The notes under the pieces: model-generated
Seen by the model: the letters and a program-made list of their open reading frames with translations, nothing else
What the model was told of the DNA's origin: nothing
Databases searched by the model: none
Assembly: GCF_001723175.1 (NCBI RefSeq)
Contig: NC_064657.1
Location: 868,001 to 932,000, forward strand
From: Penicillium oxalicum
Lineage: Eukaryota; Ascomycota; Eurotiomycetes; Eurotiales; Aspergillaceae
DNA length: 64,000 bases
Direction of reading: 5' to 3'
Translations under genes and position numbers: made by a program
Shown here: piece by piece, positions 1 through 14,200 of the stretch
Layout of the letters: each line of letters starts with the position of its first letter
Position numbering within the stretch: the first letter of the stretch is position 1

Positions 1-1314
1 GCCCGAAACGCAGAGCGGCGTTTTTGTTTCGAGGTGATCACGCCGCAATTCAAACGCATATATCAAGCCACTTCGGAGGAAGATATGGCGAACTGGATCC
101 GCTCTATTAATAATGCACTGCAAAGTGCTGTGGAGGGACGAGGGATGCCACCACCGCCTGTGCCGTCCAAGAGTGAGAGCCCATCGAGTCGGGACATTGG
201 CTCGGTTCTGACTGGCAAAAGCTCATCCGTCTCGGGCCACCATTCTTACTCGAATAGCTCCAGCTCCGGGGTGTCTGGCGTCAGTCGTCGCACCACAGTC
301 GGGGCTCGACCGAGCTATGTGAGGAATGACAGCAGCTCGTACGAGGACAATCCAGCACGATTGCTGCAGGTTGTCCGCGACGCGGACGAAGGAAACAACT
401 GGTGCGCCGATTGTGGCTCTTTGTCCAAGGTTGAGTGGGTGTCCATCAATCTTGGGATCATCCTGTGCATCGAGTGTAGCGGGATTCACCGATCACTGGG
501 CACGCACATTTCCAAAATTCGCTCGCTCACGCTGGATGTGCATTCCTTCTCCAACGACATTGTGGAGATTCTGCTCCAGATTGGCAACCGTGTCAGTAAT
601 ATGATCTGGGAGGCCACCCTGGATCACTCGGTGAAGCCGATCGCCAGCTCGACTCGCGAGCAGCGACTCAGATTCATCACGGCGAAATATGTGGACCGGA
701 CGTTCGTGGAGCATCTCCCGTCTCCACGGTCCAGCTTTGCCACACCGGATGAGTCTCTCTTGGCATCCATCAAAAAGAACGATATCCAAGGAGTCCTGTA
801 CGGAATCGCTCTTCGCGCAAACGTCAACGTGGCAGACCGGTCCCGCAATACCCACGCCGTCTTCCTGGCCCTAGCGGCCGCCGACCCAGCCTCTCCGGGC
901 TCCACTCCGACCTCCATCTCAGCACGTTCCAGCGCCAAGGCGATCCCTTTCCCCGTCGCCGAGCTGCTGGTCCAAAACGGCGCCGAGATCCCGCCTGCGC
1001 CCCCGTCCATCCCACTCTCTCCGGCCGCCCAGCTGTATATCAGCCAGCGCACGGCCCGGACTCCGGCCTTTATTGGCTCCGTCCCGGGCAAATCGGTCGT
1101 CAGCGATACGCTTGGAACCCTCCCTACCATTCATTCCTCGTCTCTATCGGGTCGAGATGGGCCTGGACCTGTCTCTGCGGGTTCCGCGTCATATAGTTCG
1201 GCGAGCTCTTTGGATACGAATACCAGCCACAAGGATAAAGACAAATTATCCAAGCGGGGAAGTGCTGGGGCACGATTTGCGGGCAAGGTAGCTTCTTTGG
1301 GGATCGATCGATAG
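1..1314 (+). CDS. PH-ArfGAP protein, 3' part (5' end outside window)
   Basis: GTPase-activating protein for Arf small GTPases, acting in membrane traffic. The frame is open from base 1 to the stop at 1312-1314 (437 residues visible), so the gene is cut by the window edge. The first 45 or so residues look like the end of a PH domain, with a helix ending in EEDMANWIRSINNAL. A Ser-rich linker follows, then the ArfGAP zinc finger at about residues 137-160: WCADC, 17 residues, then CIEC, with the arginine of CSGIHR as the catalytic finger. After the ArfGAP core comes a degenerate ankyrin-like stretch (LLVQNGAEIP) and a Ser/Pro-rich basic tail. This order fits the fungal BAR-PH-ArfGAP family (S. 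pombe Cnt5/Csx2 type); a BAR domain would lie upstream. No intron is needed in the visible part. The ArfGAP call is firm; the subfamily is inference. Confidence 0.93.
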   Translation, partial: ARNAERRFCFEVITPQFKRIYQATSEEDMANWIRSINNALQSAVEGRGMPPPPVPSKSESPSSRDIGSVLTGKSSSVSGHHSYSNSSSSGVSGVSRRTTVGARPSYVRNDSSSYEDNPARLLQVVRDADEGNNWCADCGSLSKVEWVSINLGIILCIECSGIHRSLGTHISKIRSLTLDVHSFSNDIVEILLQIGNRVSNMIWEATLDHSVKPIASSTREQRLRFITAKYVDRTFVEHLPSPRSSFATPDESLLASIKKNDIQGVLYGIALRANVNVADRSRNTHAVFLALAAADPASPGSTPTSISARSSAKAIPFPVAELLVQNGAEIPPAPPSIPLSPAAQLYISQRTARTPAFIGSVPGKSVVSDTLGTLPTIHSSSLSGRDGPGPVSAGSASYSSASSLDTNTSHKDKDKLSKRGSAGARFAGKVASLGIDR

Positions 1315-4300
1315 TGGAAATTGACCATTGATTCCGGCTCATTGTCATGTTCCACCATCACTACCTCTTGTCTGTTGTCATTACGGTATCAACATCACCG
1401 TGAGCCGTCGACGCCGCTCTCTTGCATCCCCGTGTACTTTCACGTCCATAACCCCCTTTTTCTACTCCTCTTCCTACTCCTCCTTGTCCTCCTCCCCTTC
1501 TTCTACATGTGATCATGTCCATCTATATGTCCCTCCCATTCCCCTTCTTACGTACATTTTACATTCTGCTAATGATCAGCCTTTTATACCAATCAACGAC
1601 CCGGGGAATTCGTTCTCTCCTTCTTGTGCTCTCAGTTCCCCTTGTCCTATTTTCCCCTGTACCTCAGTGAGAAGAAAGTGTTTATTATTGTCTACATGCT
1701 CGATTCAAGATGATGTATCTTGACGTTGATATGGATATGAGTCGTACGTCACCCTGTGTTGATTATTGCTCGATGATGAATATACCGGTGTGAATGATCG
1801 TCGCCGCTTGCACTTCAACTTTTATGAGACTTGCGCTTTTTATTGTGGGGGCCATCTTTTATGAAACATAGGTCCTTTTTTTTTCTTTTTACCAATGACA
1901 TACCCGATATGTAAATGCGAAGAGAAGAAATCCCACTTGAGTATGTTTTAACCTGAGCTGATGAATCATTGATATCACTATCACTATCACTTGACTACCA
2001 CGTATCAACCTCCAGCCATTGCTGGTGTGTAAAATGCTGAGATGGATACTGTATGGAGTCGCATTACACACTTCATGTCTTGGTATCTCCTGTCGGATTT
2101 CAAGCTTTGTCCCGCAACTCTTGCCAATCTTTGTGTTGACACCTATGCTATGGATTCTTTGCTCTTCCCTGTCTTGGTCTGTTATTTTCCCTTTTATAAT
2201 TATTCATACTACGTAGGTACCGGAGGATAGTAGCACTGAATTGAAGGGCTTTTTATACCAGATGCTAGGTACTCCTGTAGGTAGGTAAATTGGACTAGGA
2301 CGTTAATTTCTCGATGATACTAGGGCTATTTTCTTTGTCTCCTTCCTTTTCTCCCTCTTAATTATTTCCTCTCTGAGTAGGATAACAAAGACTACGCTAG
2401 GTTTACTCATAAGCCCCCCTTCTCCCTCGCCTACACAACAGTGAAACCACAAAGAACCAAACCCTGACAACATTATTTATTACTAGCAATTAAGGAAGGG
2501 GTCTTCTCAAGGAATGTCCATATCTAATATTTGATTTGAGAATCTGCACGCTTCCAACTCTTATTCATGCCTTACAAGATGTGAATTTTCAAGATATGCA
2601 TTTGCTTCTTTTGCTCGTGCTTTTCCCTCCTCGAGTGTCAAGTCTTGTTCCCAAGATGATTCAATTTTGTACCGTACCCCTTGGCGTCTCAAGCTTACAA
2701 ACAAGCACACATCACTCTCACAAGTTCGATTTTATGAGCTGATAGACTACTGTCAAGAGGTACACACTGAGCGAGGTATACACTGAATGAGGAAAAACAA
2801 ACAGAAAACAAGAAAACAAGAAACCGCAGGCCGGCATCATCTTCCCGCTATACATCCGTCAAATCGTATCGAGTCTCGTTTAAAAATTGGGGACTACTTC
2901 TCTTCGAAAATGACATTGATCAATTATATATGAGTTCAATAATATTTCCCTGAGGATGCTCTCATGATGACATTTCCACGCATCAATAGATCAAAAGTAA
3001 TACGTAAAATGTCAGATATCCATGAGAAATCTCCTTATATCAGGTAGGCCCATTGTGGGATGATAAGTATCGATCAAGCCTGCCTTGCCGGGCTCAAATA
3101 TAAAATTATTTTGTTTCCATATTCATGGTTCCATAGTAATTCGCAAACTTTTCTTTGGACGAGGTGTGTCTGGATGGTTTACTTGAGTTTTCCAGTTATG
3201 CGTTTTATCGTCCCTATTGAATTTCTATTTCTCTCAAGGGCACGCTCGGCCATTCATCGAGACTGAGGTCTGAAACTGAGATCAGAAAAAGGGAAGGCGT
3301 GAATTTATATCCTCTTGTGATAGGGCTTGAAAGTACCAAGTCTGCGATTTTTTTATAGTCGGAAACGAATTGTCTCTAACTTCTCTTTTTATTTCTATCC
3401 GTGTGCTTTAATTCCCATTGTCCATGTCATATAATTCTCAGATTGTCTCTTCATTCTTGGGTGAAGCTCACACATAGTCGAGGAATCGATGGGTTTAGCA
3501 ATCAATCCTAGGAGTGAATCATTCTGTGTTGGCACTCTCTTCTAGGGAGACTGTATCAAATGTCGAGAAAACTTTCTTGATCTTTGATTTCGCCTCCCAT
3601 GATAGAAGCCGTCTTGATATATGTGTGTTTCATTCATGTAGATGGGAAATAGAACCCATTGGAGAATAATAAAAGATGTACATTGCTACATCAATGAGCT
3701 GAATCTCTCTCTCAATGAAATTTACCCCAGAATACCTACCCAGTGTCATGCCACATTGCAACTGCTCCTCATCATCAATCCCACAAATACCAAGGTAACA
3801 CCCCAGAGATCTAGCAGTAAAAAGGGTACTTGCGCAATTATCTAGAGAAAAATATCTTCCAGGAGAACTCGGCTCTTTCACATGCCCAAGCACAAATTAG
3901 AGTATCTTATCCAATTTCTGCTGTCTGTCGGGAGAGCGCAATCTATGATGATTGATAATAAGATGATTTCCTACTTCAATTGCAATTCGTGCACACCCCT
4001 CCCCCCCCTAATATCCATATTCATTGCCTATCCACTCTAAACATGTATCTACGGACTAAGCAAGTCCCGTGTTGTACTAGGTGGGCCCAGCATCCATATC
4101 AGACCTAATTAGAACTCCGCATCTCTAGTAGTAACTTGTATTTCCGCGTAGCTTCACTCAAAGAGATAACTCACTCAGTTGACCTACTATCATTTCCTAC
4201 CTACGATCTAAATATCTGGTATATGTACAGGGCAGGCCGAGAAAAGAAAATGTATCTGTATTCTTGAGAGGAAAATTACAATCTACCTCTTACCTATAAA

Positions 4301-5150
4301 GTCAGCGTAGTTCTGCTCTGCGGTTTTCTTTCCGTCTTCTCAATTTTGTTTTTACTTTGATACATCATGTATGTAGATATAAAAAGAAGCATGTATCGAC
4401 TTGCTACTTAGATAAGGGTGGTGATTTTTGGAATATGATGCCGTATTATCCTTGTCATCTCATCCATGGGTGGACCTACTGGAAGGGCATTGTATCCCTG
4501 ACATACTTATCCTTCGTGTATGTCTGTATTCAAGTAAGTGCTTCCTAGAGACCTGGTTTCTGTACCAATAATCGTCCAGATGGAAAAGTCATCCATCGGA
4601 TATCCACATGGATAGTCGTATTTCTTGACTTCGGGCAGGGCTGTTGGCTGGACATTACTTGGACCAAGTGATTTCTTTTGTGTACAGTACAGAGAGTATG
4701 AAGATTCGCATGGAAAGGGCTGATGATGGTTTTGTTTGTTGTTTGTTTGTTTTTGTTTTTGCTTGAATCCTATTCAAAGCGTGGCTCTGTCGTATGAGCT
4801 GTCACTCCATCAAATCTAGACTACTCTGCTTGAGTGATATAAAAGATAGGACGCTTTCTTGGCCAGAGGATAAAGATTGTTGATCAATCGGAAGACAATG
4901 AAACTAAACACAGGTCTACTGACTCGGGCTTGATCAATCGTCCGTACGGCCAGCTCGCGATCTGAAGCCATCGAACTGAGCTCTCATTGTGATCGGATTT
5001 CCTCCCCTAGGCCCTGCACGTCAAGTTTCATTTTTCAACATCATCGTCCGTGTGGCGGCTGTCTGAATCCGTATCACAATCAATCGAGAATCGCCGCAGT
5101 ATTCTTTACCGATAGGCTGCCGGCGTCATGCCGCAATTTTCAGTACAAGG
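1315..5150. other. AT-rich intergenic stretch, no gene seen
   Basis: It starts with the likely 3' UTR of the ArfGAP gene (pyrimidine-rich near 1440-1510). Both strands hold only short open frames with no recognisable motif and no consistent splice pattern. Composition is clearly more AT-rich than the flanking genes. I see no tRNA, terminal repeats or transposase motif. It may be regulatory DNA, a non-coding transcript or heavily decayed repeat sequence; the sequence does not decide. Confidence 0.5.
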
Positions 5151-8100
5151 ACTAACATGTCCGATTCAGATCACGCTGGCATCAAGCCTATTGTCACGTG
5201 ACTCTTGAAATTCTTCGATATCGAAGGATCAAGGTTTTTCGTCACATCCAGATGCCATGCGGACATTGCTGTCCCACCCCTCAAGGCCATACCGGTAAGA
5301 ATCGGGCTGCTCCGGACACCTTGATCCTTCGTTGCCTAACAGTGGCAAAAACTTTTTCTTTCTCCGAGGAGATGCTCCTCCACAGTGGGTACGTACGAAA
5401 TGCACAGCGGCCCAGGGGGCAGGGGGAAAGCGTTGTGTACAGTCTGCAGCGACATTCTCTCGGCCGTACACATGTGCGGGCCACTTGGCGTGGCCCCGTT
5501 GCGGAGTCTATCAAACTCAGGAAGGAGCTTGTCGATCTCTGGTATAACCTCATCAAATGAGAAGATTGCATTCGACAGCGAGGCAAATATTGGGTTGGCA
5601 TGTGGCGACGTGATAAGAGCAGCTGCTTCGGTAACAGCTCACTCGAATATACCAGGCCCAATCGCGTGTTGGGGTTGCTGAATAAATTTTTGACACACAC
5701 AAAAAAAAAGTAAAAAAAAAAAACAACAAAGAGAAGGCCAAATCAACTCCGAGAACGCCGCGGTCATTTGTATCAAATTGACCGGGAAAGCATCGGTCTT
5801 ATTGTCAATGTGTTTTCCATTTGGAAGGCTTGGCAGCCTCATTCAGAAGGATGGCCCACTAGGCAAAGGGCGGAAGCACTCTTGAACGAATGCCGCAACA
5901 GTTTTTGGTTTCCCCATAGAGCAATGGAGCAGCGTTGAGGCGTGGAGACCGCGGTTTCACTCTTGTGAGTCACAATGGCTTCAAATCGGAAGATCGACCA
6001 TTCGCTTTCGTTATATCTCAACTGATCTGCTGCCGATCAAGCCACAGCAACCCCTCAACATAGGCTTTCGTAGGGGCTCTTGTTCTGTCTGTTGATTTTG
6101 TTTGGAACGACACGGCGGGGCTGTGCAACATGTGAAAGGCAAAAAGTCATAGCTGACACTTTGCATCAATTGGCACGAGGCATGTGAGAATATTGACCGA
6201 CGCAGCGCAGGAGTGATCCAATGGAGCCATTTTGGAAAACAATTAGGAAAAAAAAGGTCCCCCTTCCCTTGCGGTGGCGGAGAATGAGGAAATGATCTGT
6301 CCCATTCAGCGATCAGGACCAGAGAGCGTGAGGTGGAGTTGATGATGAATCTTTCTCATGTACCTTCCTGTCTAGTGAGACGTGGCGCAGGTGGATAGGG
6401 TCAATTTTCCGCCTTCAACGACAGACAGCGAAGGAGAGTTAGGGTCCGGCATGACTCCCTGTTGCCCCACAAGCCACAGTGACGGTACCTTTCTTTTGCT
6501 TCTTCTCCGGCCGTCTCTCCCCAAGGAAGAATCTCATTGCCTGTCAACGAGGTGGCCAATAGCGGGATTATTGACCATACCAGGACGGACATCAGAGGTC
6601 CGAATCGGCGATGACAGGCATAAATTTGATGATCGACCGGGTGCGGCGGCTGTTCCAACTTTTGTCCACGGCCCCGATTCGTAGCTGTGCCGTCTTTCGT
6701 GTGCCATCAGCGGCGTTGATCATGCCTTGGTTAATGATAGAGGCTGTTTTCCTTGACAGCCAGCGAGTGTGGTTGCATGATGCTCCTCCACGTCGGTGGG
6801 GGAGCCATGATTGGCTGAATGCGTTCAGGAACGCAATACACCGGGTCACGGTCGGTGACATCATGACATGCCAGGTCATGAATTCTTCTTGGCCTCAGGC
6901 ATGACAGGTGCGTTCACGCTCTCAGGCCGTCAGGCGGCGAAGTTTCCGGGTGGCACCGAGAGTTGTTGGCCGTGCCTGAACGTGCAGCGGTCCGAGTGAG
7001 ATGGGTATTTCTGAGGACACCTGCAGACATTCCTTTGGGCGGCGTAAACTTGGGCGGGTACAAGTTTTGGAGTAACAACGGCAGAGATGCATTACTGTGG
7101 CAGTTCCGGCCGGCGTGCCAAGCCACTCATCATGTCAGCTTCGAGCACCCGATTAGTCAATTTCTTCGCGCCTGAGGCCTGATCGACAGGGCGCGCACGC
7201 AGTTGTGGCTCGTTGGTCATGTGGCTGGGCATGCCCAACGTTGGATGTGAACATTGACATTGCCCTGAAGGACGCAACGCTCTGAAGAACACCGGAGCCT
7301 GGCTTTCACAATTTGTCCTGTTGCAGAGTCCTCTTTTTGGGTTGGTTATCGAAACAGATTGGGTGTGTTCCCGTGGCCGATGCGAGACTCCGCAAATCCG
7401 TCACTCTGCTCTTCCGGGGACTTGCTGTCGAATTGGTTTCTACATCTCTCCTCCCATACCGCCAGAGTTGATGGGATATCTTATCTGCATCGTTCCATCT
7501 GTAGATCAGGCATGATTTGACGAGCCCTTGAAGTTGGCGGAAGGATTCGTCGGGTGGCCGTTGAACGTTATTCGACCCCTACTCCTGCCCCAGCTCGAGA
7601 TATCATTCGCACTCTGCATGGCGAACCATCAGGCAGCAAATTGGTGAATTCTAGACGACCAAGGTTCACGAGTGGATGGCTCCGTCCCGTCTCGATGGCG
7701 AAAAGCGAAGCTATGTGACGATCGCCGACGAGGATGTCTATTCATAGGAGAGATAGTAGAGAATAGGCCAGGTTCAGTGCACCTAGGTGCGGGGGTTTGC
7801 TGGATTCCGATTCTGAGAGATCATGCCGGACTCTCCATCAGAAAAAAAAAGAGCAATTCTGCGTTGAAATTCAGAATATTCTCAGTCCGGAGCCGAGTTG
7901 TGGGACAGCTAGGTCAGGTAGGGTCAGGGCACGTCAGCGGTGGCTTGGAGCTGCAAAATGGACATACAGTAGCAGGATGGTGAGTGACCAGCACTTCGTC
8001 GGCAAAGAAGAAGATGGAAGGAGAAGGAAAAATCGAGCATTATTTCGGGTCTTGGGATTCACAGCAACGCGCATGACATGTAATCTTGAGAGGACTATCT

Positions 8101-11100
8101 GATCTGCAGGCGACCTTCCTCATCCATGGAGATTACAAACTGGCACGACGGCGGCCGAGGAGGGGGGTGCCGGGCGTTGTGTGAGAGTTTTCGTCAACTA
8201 CAGGATGTGCTCCTGCATCGATTGCGGAGGTTGGGCACATGATTGATACCAAGACGAAGGTGATACATGCTTAAAAAGAGTCAATTGGAGGTACTGATCC
8301 ATAGCCAATACCTCGGTTCACACCGGTCGAGAAGGCGAATGAGCCAGGAGATGCATGGAGGAATGCGCATTTACAATCGAGATGATGACTAGGGGATTAG
8401 AAACACCGATAATTCTGCCTTGAATTCACATGCATCGAGTGAACCCCCAGGAAACTGTTCGCATCGTAGGTTCGATGGCCATGTCGGTTACGTAGTGCTA
8501 TCAGAATCGATCATGGCGAGGCTCGATGAGGCGAGAGGCGTCTCCAGGCGCCAGGGTAGGACACTTGGGACCTCGACGGGATGACTGGTGATTCTCATTG
8601 GTTGGCTTCACAGGCCGACGGGCGGGTCGTCGGTCCATTTGGGAAAATCCAAAATCGAAAAATAGGGCAGACGTGATTCGTCCTTGACATTTGGGTCTTG
8701 TCGATTGCACAGTACAGTCGCACCGAAAGGCCCCAGCGATTCGGGAACGTCAAGGTGTGCCTTCGTCAGAGACAATCCATCTTGGTGCCATATACCCACT
8801 TTCGTGCACATATGTCTTTAGCCGACCGTTGGATATCCTGTAAATTATTGAACGGCAGTCGTACTCCTGCCCCAACCGTGTCATCATTGATCCTTTTGAC
8901 GCGGACCCACAACCTGACGGCGGATCCGACCTGGTGACTATGTAATGGGAGGGCCGGATTCATTATCCCTCTGCCACCACAGGGCGGCCTTGTTGGAGGG
9001 ACAGTGATGCATGAGAATGGACATGAACTTCTGCCTCAGGTTTCAATCCCAGTCCGACCGTACCTTTTGCCCATCGCATAAGTTCGCTGCCAGCAGTGGC
9101 GCCGTCACGTCGCTTAGTCATCGTGGTCACCGTGCCGTCCCTCGTGTCGTCCGCAATCCCCCCATTCCACCATTTCACCATTCCACGAACCTTGACCCTC
9201 AGGGCATCCGTACATATGGCTTGCATCATTTGCAAGCCACTTTCGTGACTTCTATTCCGCAAGATTTTTTACGCGTCTGTCAATCAATGGATACCTCACT
9301 AGAGTCTTGACAAATACACTTCGTCATTATGACATTCCACCCGGAACGTCAGTGCTTTCTCAAAGCGAACACGATCATGTTCTGCAACTTGACAGCGGTT
9401 CCCTACCGTAGCCGACAGTGCGGCATGGATCAGCCTTGATGCACCGAGTCGCTTACAGTAGTAGAATCACTGTGGAAAACCACAAGCACAAGGCGAGACT
9501 ATCTCCCGGGAAAACCGTCCTGGAGAATGGGTGGAAATGATCTACTCCACGGCGGAAAAAGACAAAAATCACTCAGCAAGTAGCACAATTGTTCACAGAC
9601 CAGCTGCGCGGTTCCATGATCCAACTTCTCTTCATTACCCCCTTTCCGGCGCCACCAAAACTGGAGGGTGGACCCGCTGCCGGCGGATACGTGATCGAGT
9701 CTAGTGGGAGTGTAGCAGGTCCGCTTCGACCCCATTCGCAAGTGAATTTTAATTTTACGCACATCAATCTGTTCATTTTGCTTTTTCCCTCTTCTCCTCG
9801 CTTTCTTTATTCTTCCATTGAGACAGAAACACATGTCCCTCGGTCCTCTCGGCTGATCCTGTCAAGGGTGTAATCACCAAACTGCCGAGCGTGGTGCCCC
9901 CCGGTTTTTCGCGACCGATTGCCATTAGGGCTTTTTCGTCTTCGGATTTTTGGGGCTATTGTTCGGGTCCCCCGTTCACTGGTGCTTGCACACTCACCTT
10001 TGCCGTGATTGGAGACCAAAGCACCTCCACGCGTTTCTGGCCCTCTCTATGGGTTCTCGAGTAAGCCACTACATTTAGAATAGGAAAATGAAACGCGACC
10101 ACGGGCGCTTGGCGAAAGGCGCCATCAACGCCATCTTTCCTCAGCCTTTGACCTGAGAAAGGAAAGATCACACCGACTCTCTGGTAGCCACGCCACCACG
10201 AGGCTTCTCGTATTCAAGTAGAGGACAATTCCAATGACTAGAGCTGCCATCAAAATCACGCGGTAAGACAGTTGACAACTTGGTAGTGTTTACTTTAAAT
10301 TCGTGGTCTCTTGCCGCGTCAAGTATATTTTCCTCTCTCGGCCTAGAGTCCCACTTTTAAAGGCTTTGACCTCCGCTTATGCATCGTATGGTGTATGATC
10401 AGACAACCCCCTGACAGTGGCAACCCTCGAGGGCAGTGCTACGGATTGGCTGCCCTAATCTAGAACGTCGGCCTCTCTCTTTTGTGACCCTTGCCGTCCA
10501 TCGGGTTCACTGCTGGCATAAGTGTGATCTTTGCCATCCAAGTCTCACACTACACACGTCTCCCTTGGTGCACCCTCTACAAAACTTTGAGGGATCATGG
10601 ACAGCAAGGGAACCAAGCGCATTCGCCTTTCGGAGTTATACTCAGTTCTAGCTAATAGCTGTTACTATACAAAAAATCCTCAAAAGCATCAGCGGAAGTT
10701 TTCTTTTTCTTTTTCTTTTTTTTTAAAAAAAAACTTATAAAAAACTTGTATAAATATACATCTCTCTCTCTCTCTTTCTTAGGACAAATAATTGCGTTTT
10801 TTGCAAGCATGAACTGCTTGACGGGTCTCCAACAATGTCGCCTCCAATTTCCTTTGTGCAAAAACCTCCAAACTCGGCCCATCACCAGGATACCACACCG
10901 GAAGATCCGTGGGCCGCTCAAGCCACGATCCACTTTACAGCACGGCCTCTTCTCTTCACTGTCCCGCTGGTACGGAGGATTTCACAGTATTAGTGTCCCC
11001 CAAAAAAAAGTCAATATGAGTGGAATCAGTTGAAAGGTGGAAGGTGAAACTGAAGTATTGGAGTACTTTAGAAAAAGGACAAGGTCTCTGGTATGCGTAA

Positions 11101-11230
11101 GATAATCATCATCCACCAGAGCTCCCCCTTGTGAGTGACGGGGATTCAGTAGATGTGATCATCACGTAGAAAATCAATTGCCTGAGAAGCAGCAAAAGAG
11201 AAAAAAAAGGACAATAGACAAATTCAGAAA
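5151..11230. other. Gene desert of mixed composition
   Basis: About 6 kb with balanced base composition but no open frame above 140 codons and none that resembles a known family. The longest frames (5281-5700 minus, 5198-5560 plus) overlap each other on opposite strands and have no motifs. Short A-runs and pyrimidine runs are scattered through it (5701-5723, 10700-10735). No rRNA or tRNA signature was recognised. It could contain a long non-coding RNA or distal control elements. Confidence 0.4.
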
Positions 11231-14200
11231 CGCCTACAGCGCAGCTATACCCAAATTCAAGAGGATCGACAGATGAAGTGGCGCATAGGGGCTAAAAAAG
11301 GACCGGAGGGAGAAACACAAAAACTAAAAAAGAAAAAAAGGAAATTGGGAAATCCGAAAAGAAACTCGTCGTCCCAAGTGGACGAAGATCTTATTAAGAA
11401 GCGAGGATTGTGGAGACGAAGGTACTTCGGTACAGATCTTTGGGCTCCTTTCGTACCTGGTGACAACGGGGGGGGGGGGGGTTTTTTGCCTCGGAGCTTC
11501 TTTGCCTTCCTATGCTTCTTTTTTGCTCCCTGGAGGGAGAGAAAGAAAAATAAGAAGAGATCCACTTAACGTTCTCTCGCATGCATCTACACACGCACAC
11601 AGCTATACTGATTCCTCATTACCCAATGCCCATCGCTCCCCGGCCAATTCATCCACACGTCCACCTCGCCTAGGTCCCCGTCAAAGGGCACCGCATTCCT
11701 CAAACGGCAGCTTCGACCCACCTCAAGTGGTCTTTGAAGAGTCCCCGTTCCTGACCAGCGCCAGCATCCCGTTTCGTGTGGGCTCCTTATTCGCCTCTTC
11801 GCTTGCATAACTAACTTCAAGGTCTTGCACGACCTCGGCCTATGAAACCGCGCGATTTTCCTTTTCACGGCCCCAAGTCAATTGCATTGATTCAATCGGT
11901 TCACTGCGGCTCTGGCCCGTTGTCCATTTTGACGCATTCCATCCGGCCCGTCCACCTGACTGAGCTGACTCGTGGTTCCGTATAATCCCATTTTATCCGT
12001 GTCAAGCTTGGGCTTTACCTTACGGACGGTTCATTATACCGATCCCCGCTGTCAGTCACCGGCTACGTGATTGGAAGCGGTCCGTCCAGCTCCCAGTTTG
12101 AAACCCTCTCGAGTGGGCTTAGTAGTTCTTGAAATTCCTGTCTCGGTACCCTTTGGGCCCGTTCCAAAATCGCAAGCTCCTCCAGCTTCGCCGGTGGCTC
12201 GACCTGATTAGGGCTGAAGACTTCTCCTGGCCCCTCTGCTTCGAGCTGGATGGGCCTTTTCCACTTCCCATCTAGTTGACCTTTTTTGAAGTATTTTTCT
12301 TTTCTTTGCCATTGCATCTCATTCGCCTGACCTAAATAGTTAAGCTTTTCTTTTTCTTTTCTTGTTTTGGTTTCTTATATTTTCTTTTCTTTTTGTCGGC
12401 GTGTTTTTTCCAGTATCCTCATCTGTCACCACTCGCCTCTTCGTCCTCGCCCATTCCCCATTATCCTGCAGCCTGGTCTGTTTGTGCTTTTTCTTCCCAC
12501 TCGCCCTCTCGGCAGTCCCCGTTCAAGCTCTCCACAGTCGCCATCTGCAAAGGGCACGTCGCAGCTGAGCCTATCTGTGCATTCTCTCTACCTCTCTCTC
12601 TCGGTCCCCGCCGCAGCTCAAGTCCTGTACCCACGGCCCCTTTGGCTCCATTTGGCCAAGCAAACTCGCGTCTCCGTTCAATTTTCTCTCGTCTCCTGAC
12701 CGAATCACCACCCTCGACTCGTCGGGCTCCAAACCGGTACGTACCTCTCTGTCCACCCCTGTCCCCATCGGTCCCCATCTGTACCTACTCCACGATCCAC
12801 ATCACCGTCCTCTTCCTTGCCCCTGTCCGGTGCTCTCGTGCTTCTTGATCGTTGAGCCACACCCGCTCCCTCGGGTTTGTCTCCTCCAGCGGGCCTGGCT
12901 CGTCCTTCCCACTAGCCTGGCCTTCGACCAGCCTATCAATGGTCTTATCTGGCCCTTTATTTTCCCCTGGGGAGCTCCATTCTGGGCAGTGCTTCCAGCC
13001 TTCCATCGGATTCCCCGTTTCATATTTAACGACTCCAAACAGTCTAGCGCTGCCTCTCTCGCCCCCCGCGCGGATCTTTTCCACCCCCGTGACACACTGT
13101 GTTGGACGGGGAATCTATATTTCTCGTCAGGTTCGGGCCTTGCCGATTCTGACACGATCCTCCTAGGGTGCGCTAAATTCTTTTCGTCCCCGAGCGGACT
13201 CGGTTCGTTTGATTCTTGTCGCGGCCATCCCATTTGTCTCAGCGTGAGCCAGGTAAGCTATCATGTTCTTCCAGTGGAAAGTGCATTCTAAACGCCCTCC
13301 CTCTTTGCCCTATCCTGTCAACACATGTGCATGGCAGAAATTTGTGTGGTGTCTTCCTGGGACCATGTGTCTATAGACCACCGCTAGCCCTTTCCTCCTC
13401 CCCCCGTCCGTCTTTGTGTGCGGACGACCAGTGCCCTACAAGGGCTAAGCGTTGGCCTCGACTCACAGTGGGCCAGCGCTCTTGGCGAAGTCGCTTCCCT
13501 TACATTAGGCGCGTGGGAGGTACTTCCCACCCAACGCCAGAGACAGCCATTGATCGTTACCCAGTCCTTTGCCCACTATTCCTCTCTGCTCAGATGTGAT
13601 GCTTGACCAGGCATCGGATCTCAACGTCGGTATCTTCACCGAGGCGATATTTGCTTTTGCATGTTGTTTTTCCACTGATCATGCCTCCTCCATGCCTGAG
13701 GTTGCCCTGAATTCCCGTGTTCCATGGGGCTCCCTCTCTGGATCACGCAGCTGGACAATGTGATGGGATTTCTCTCACATGACGAGGAGGGCAAAACGTT
13801 GTTCCCCTGTGGACGTGAGCTCTGCCGTCGGGCACCTCGACGAGACTGTCCATTCACATGTATCCCGAACAGGATTTTTTGAATTCCTTCACACAGTCCC
13901 CGTCTGGTCTGTCGGCTTCTCTGTCGTTCAGATTACATGTTACACAACCTGAATCCGCACCTTCGCTCTGGCTTTGATGATTCCTCCCCCTCGGTGTGGT
14001 CGACACTTGCTGGCATCTCTTTATGGTCTCATGGGCTGAATGTGGGCACCCACCTGCAAACCCTATGACCTGCTGCCCTCTGCACCCCTTGACCCAGGAT
14101 TTTCCTGCATGGAACCCGTTGTCATCAATCTTAACATGTTTTTGTGTGGACACATCTTTGGCCCAACTCACCTTACACTTGACTTCTCATGCCAATGTCG

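Noticed and set aside
5281..5700. 139-codon minus frame overlapping a 120-codon plus frame
   Set aside because: Opposing overlapping frames without motifs in a gene desert.
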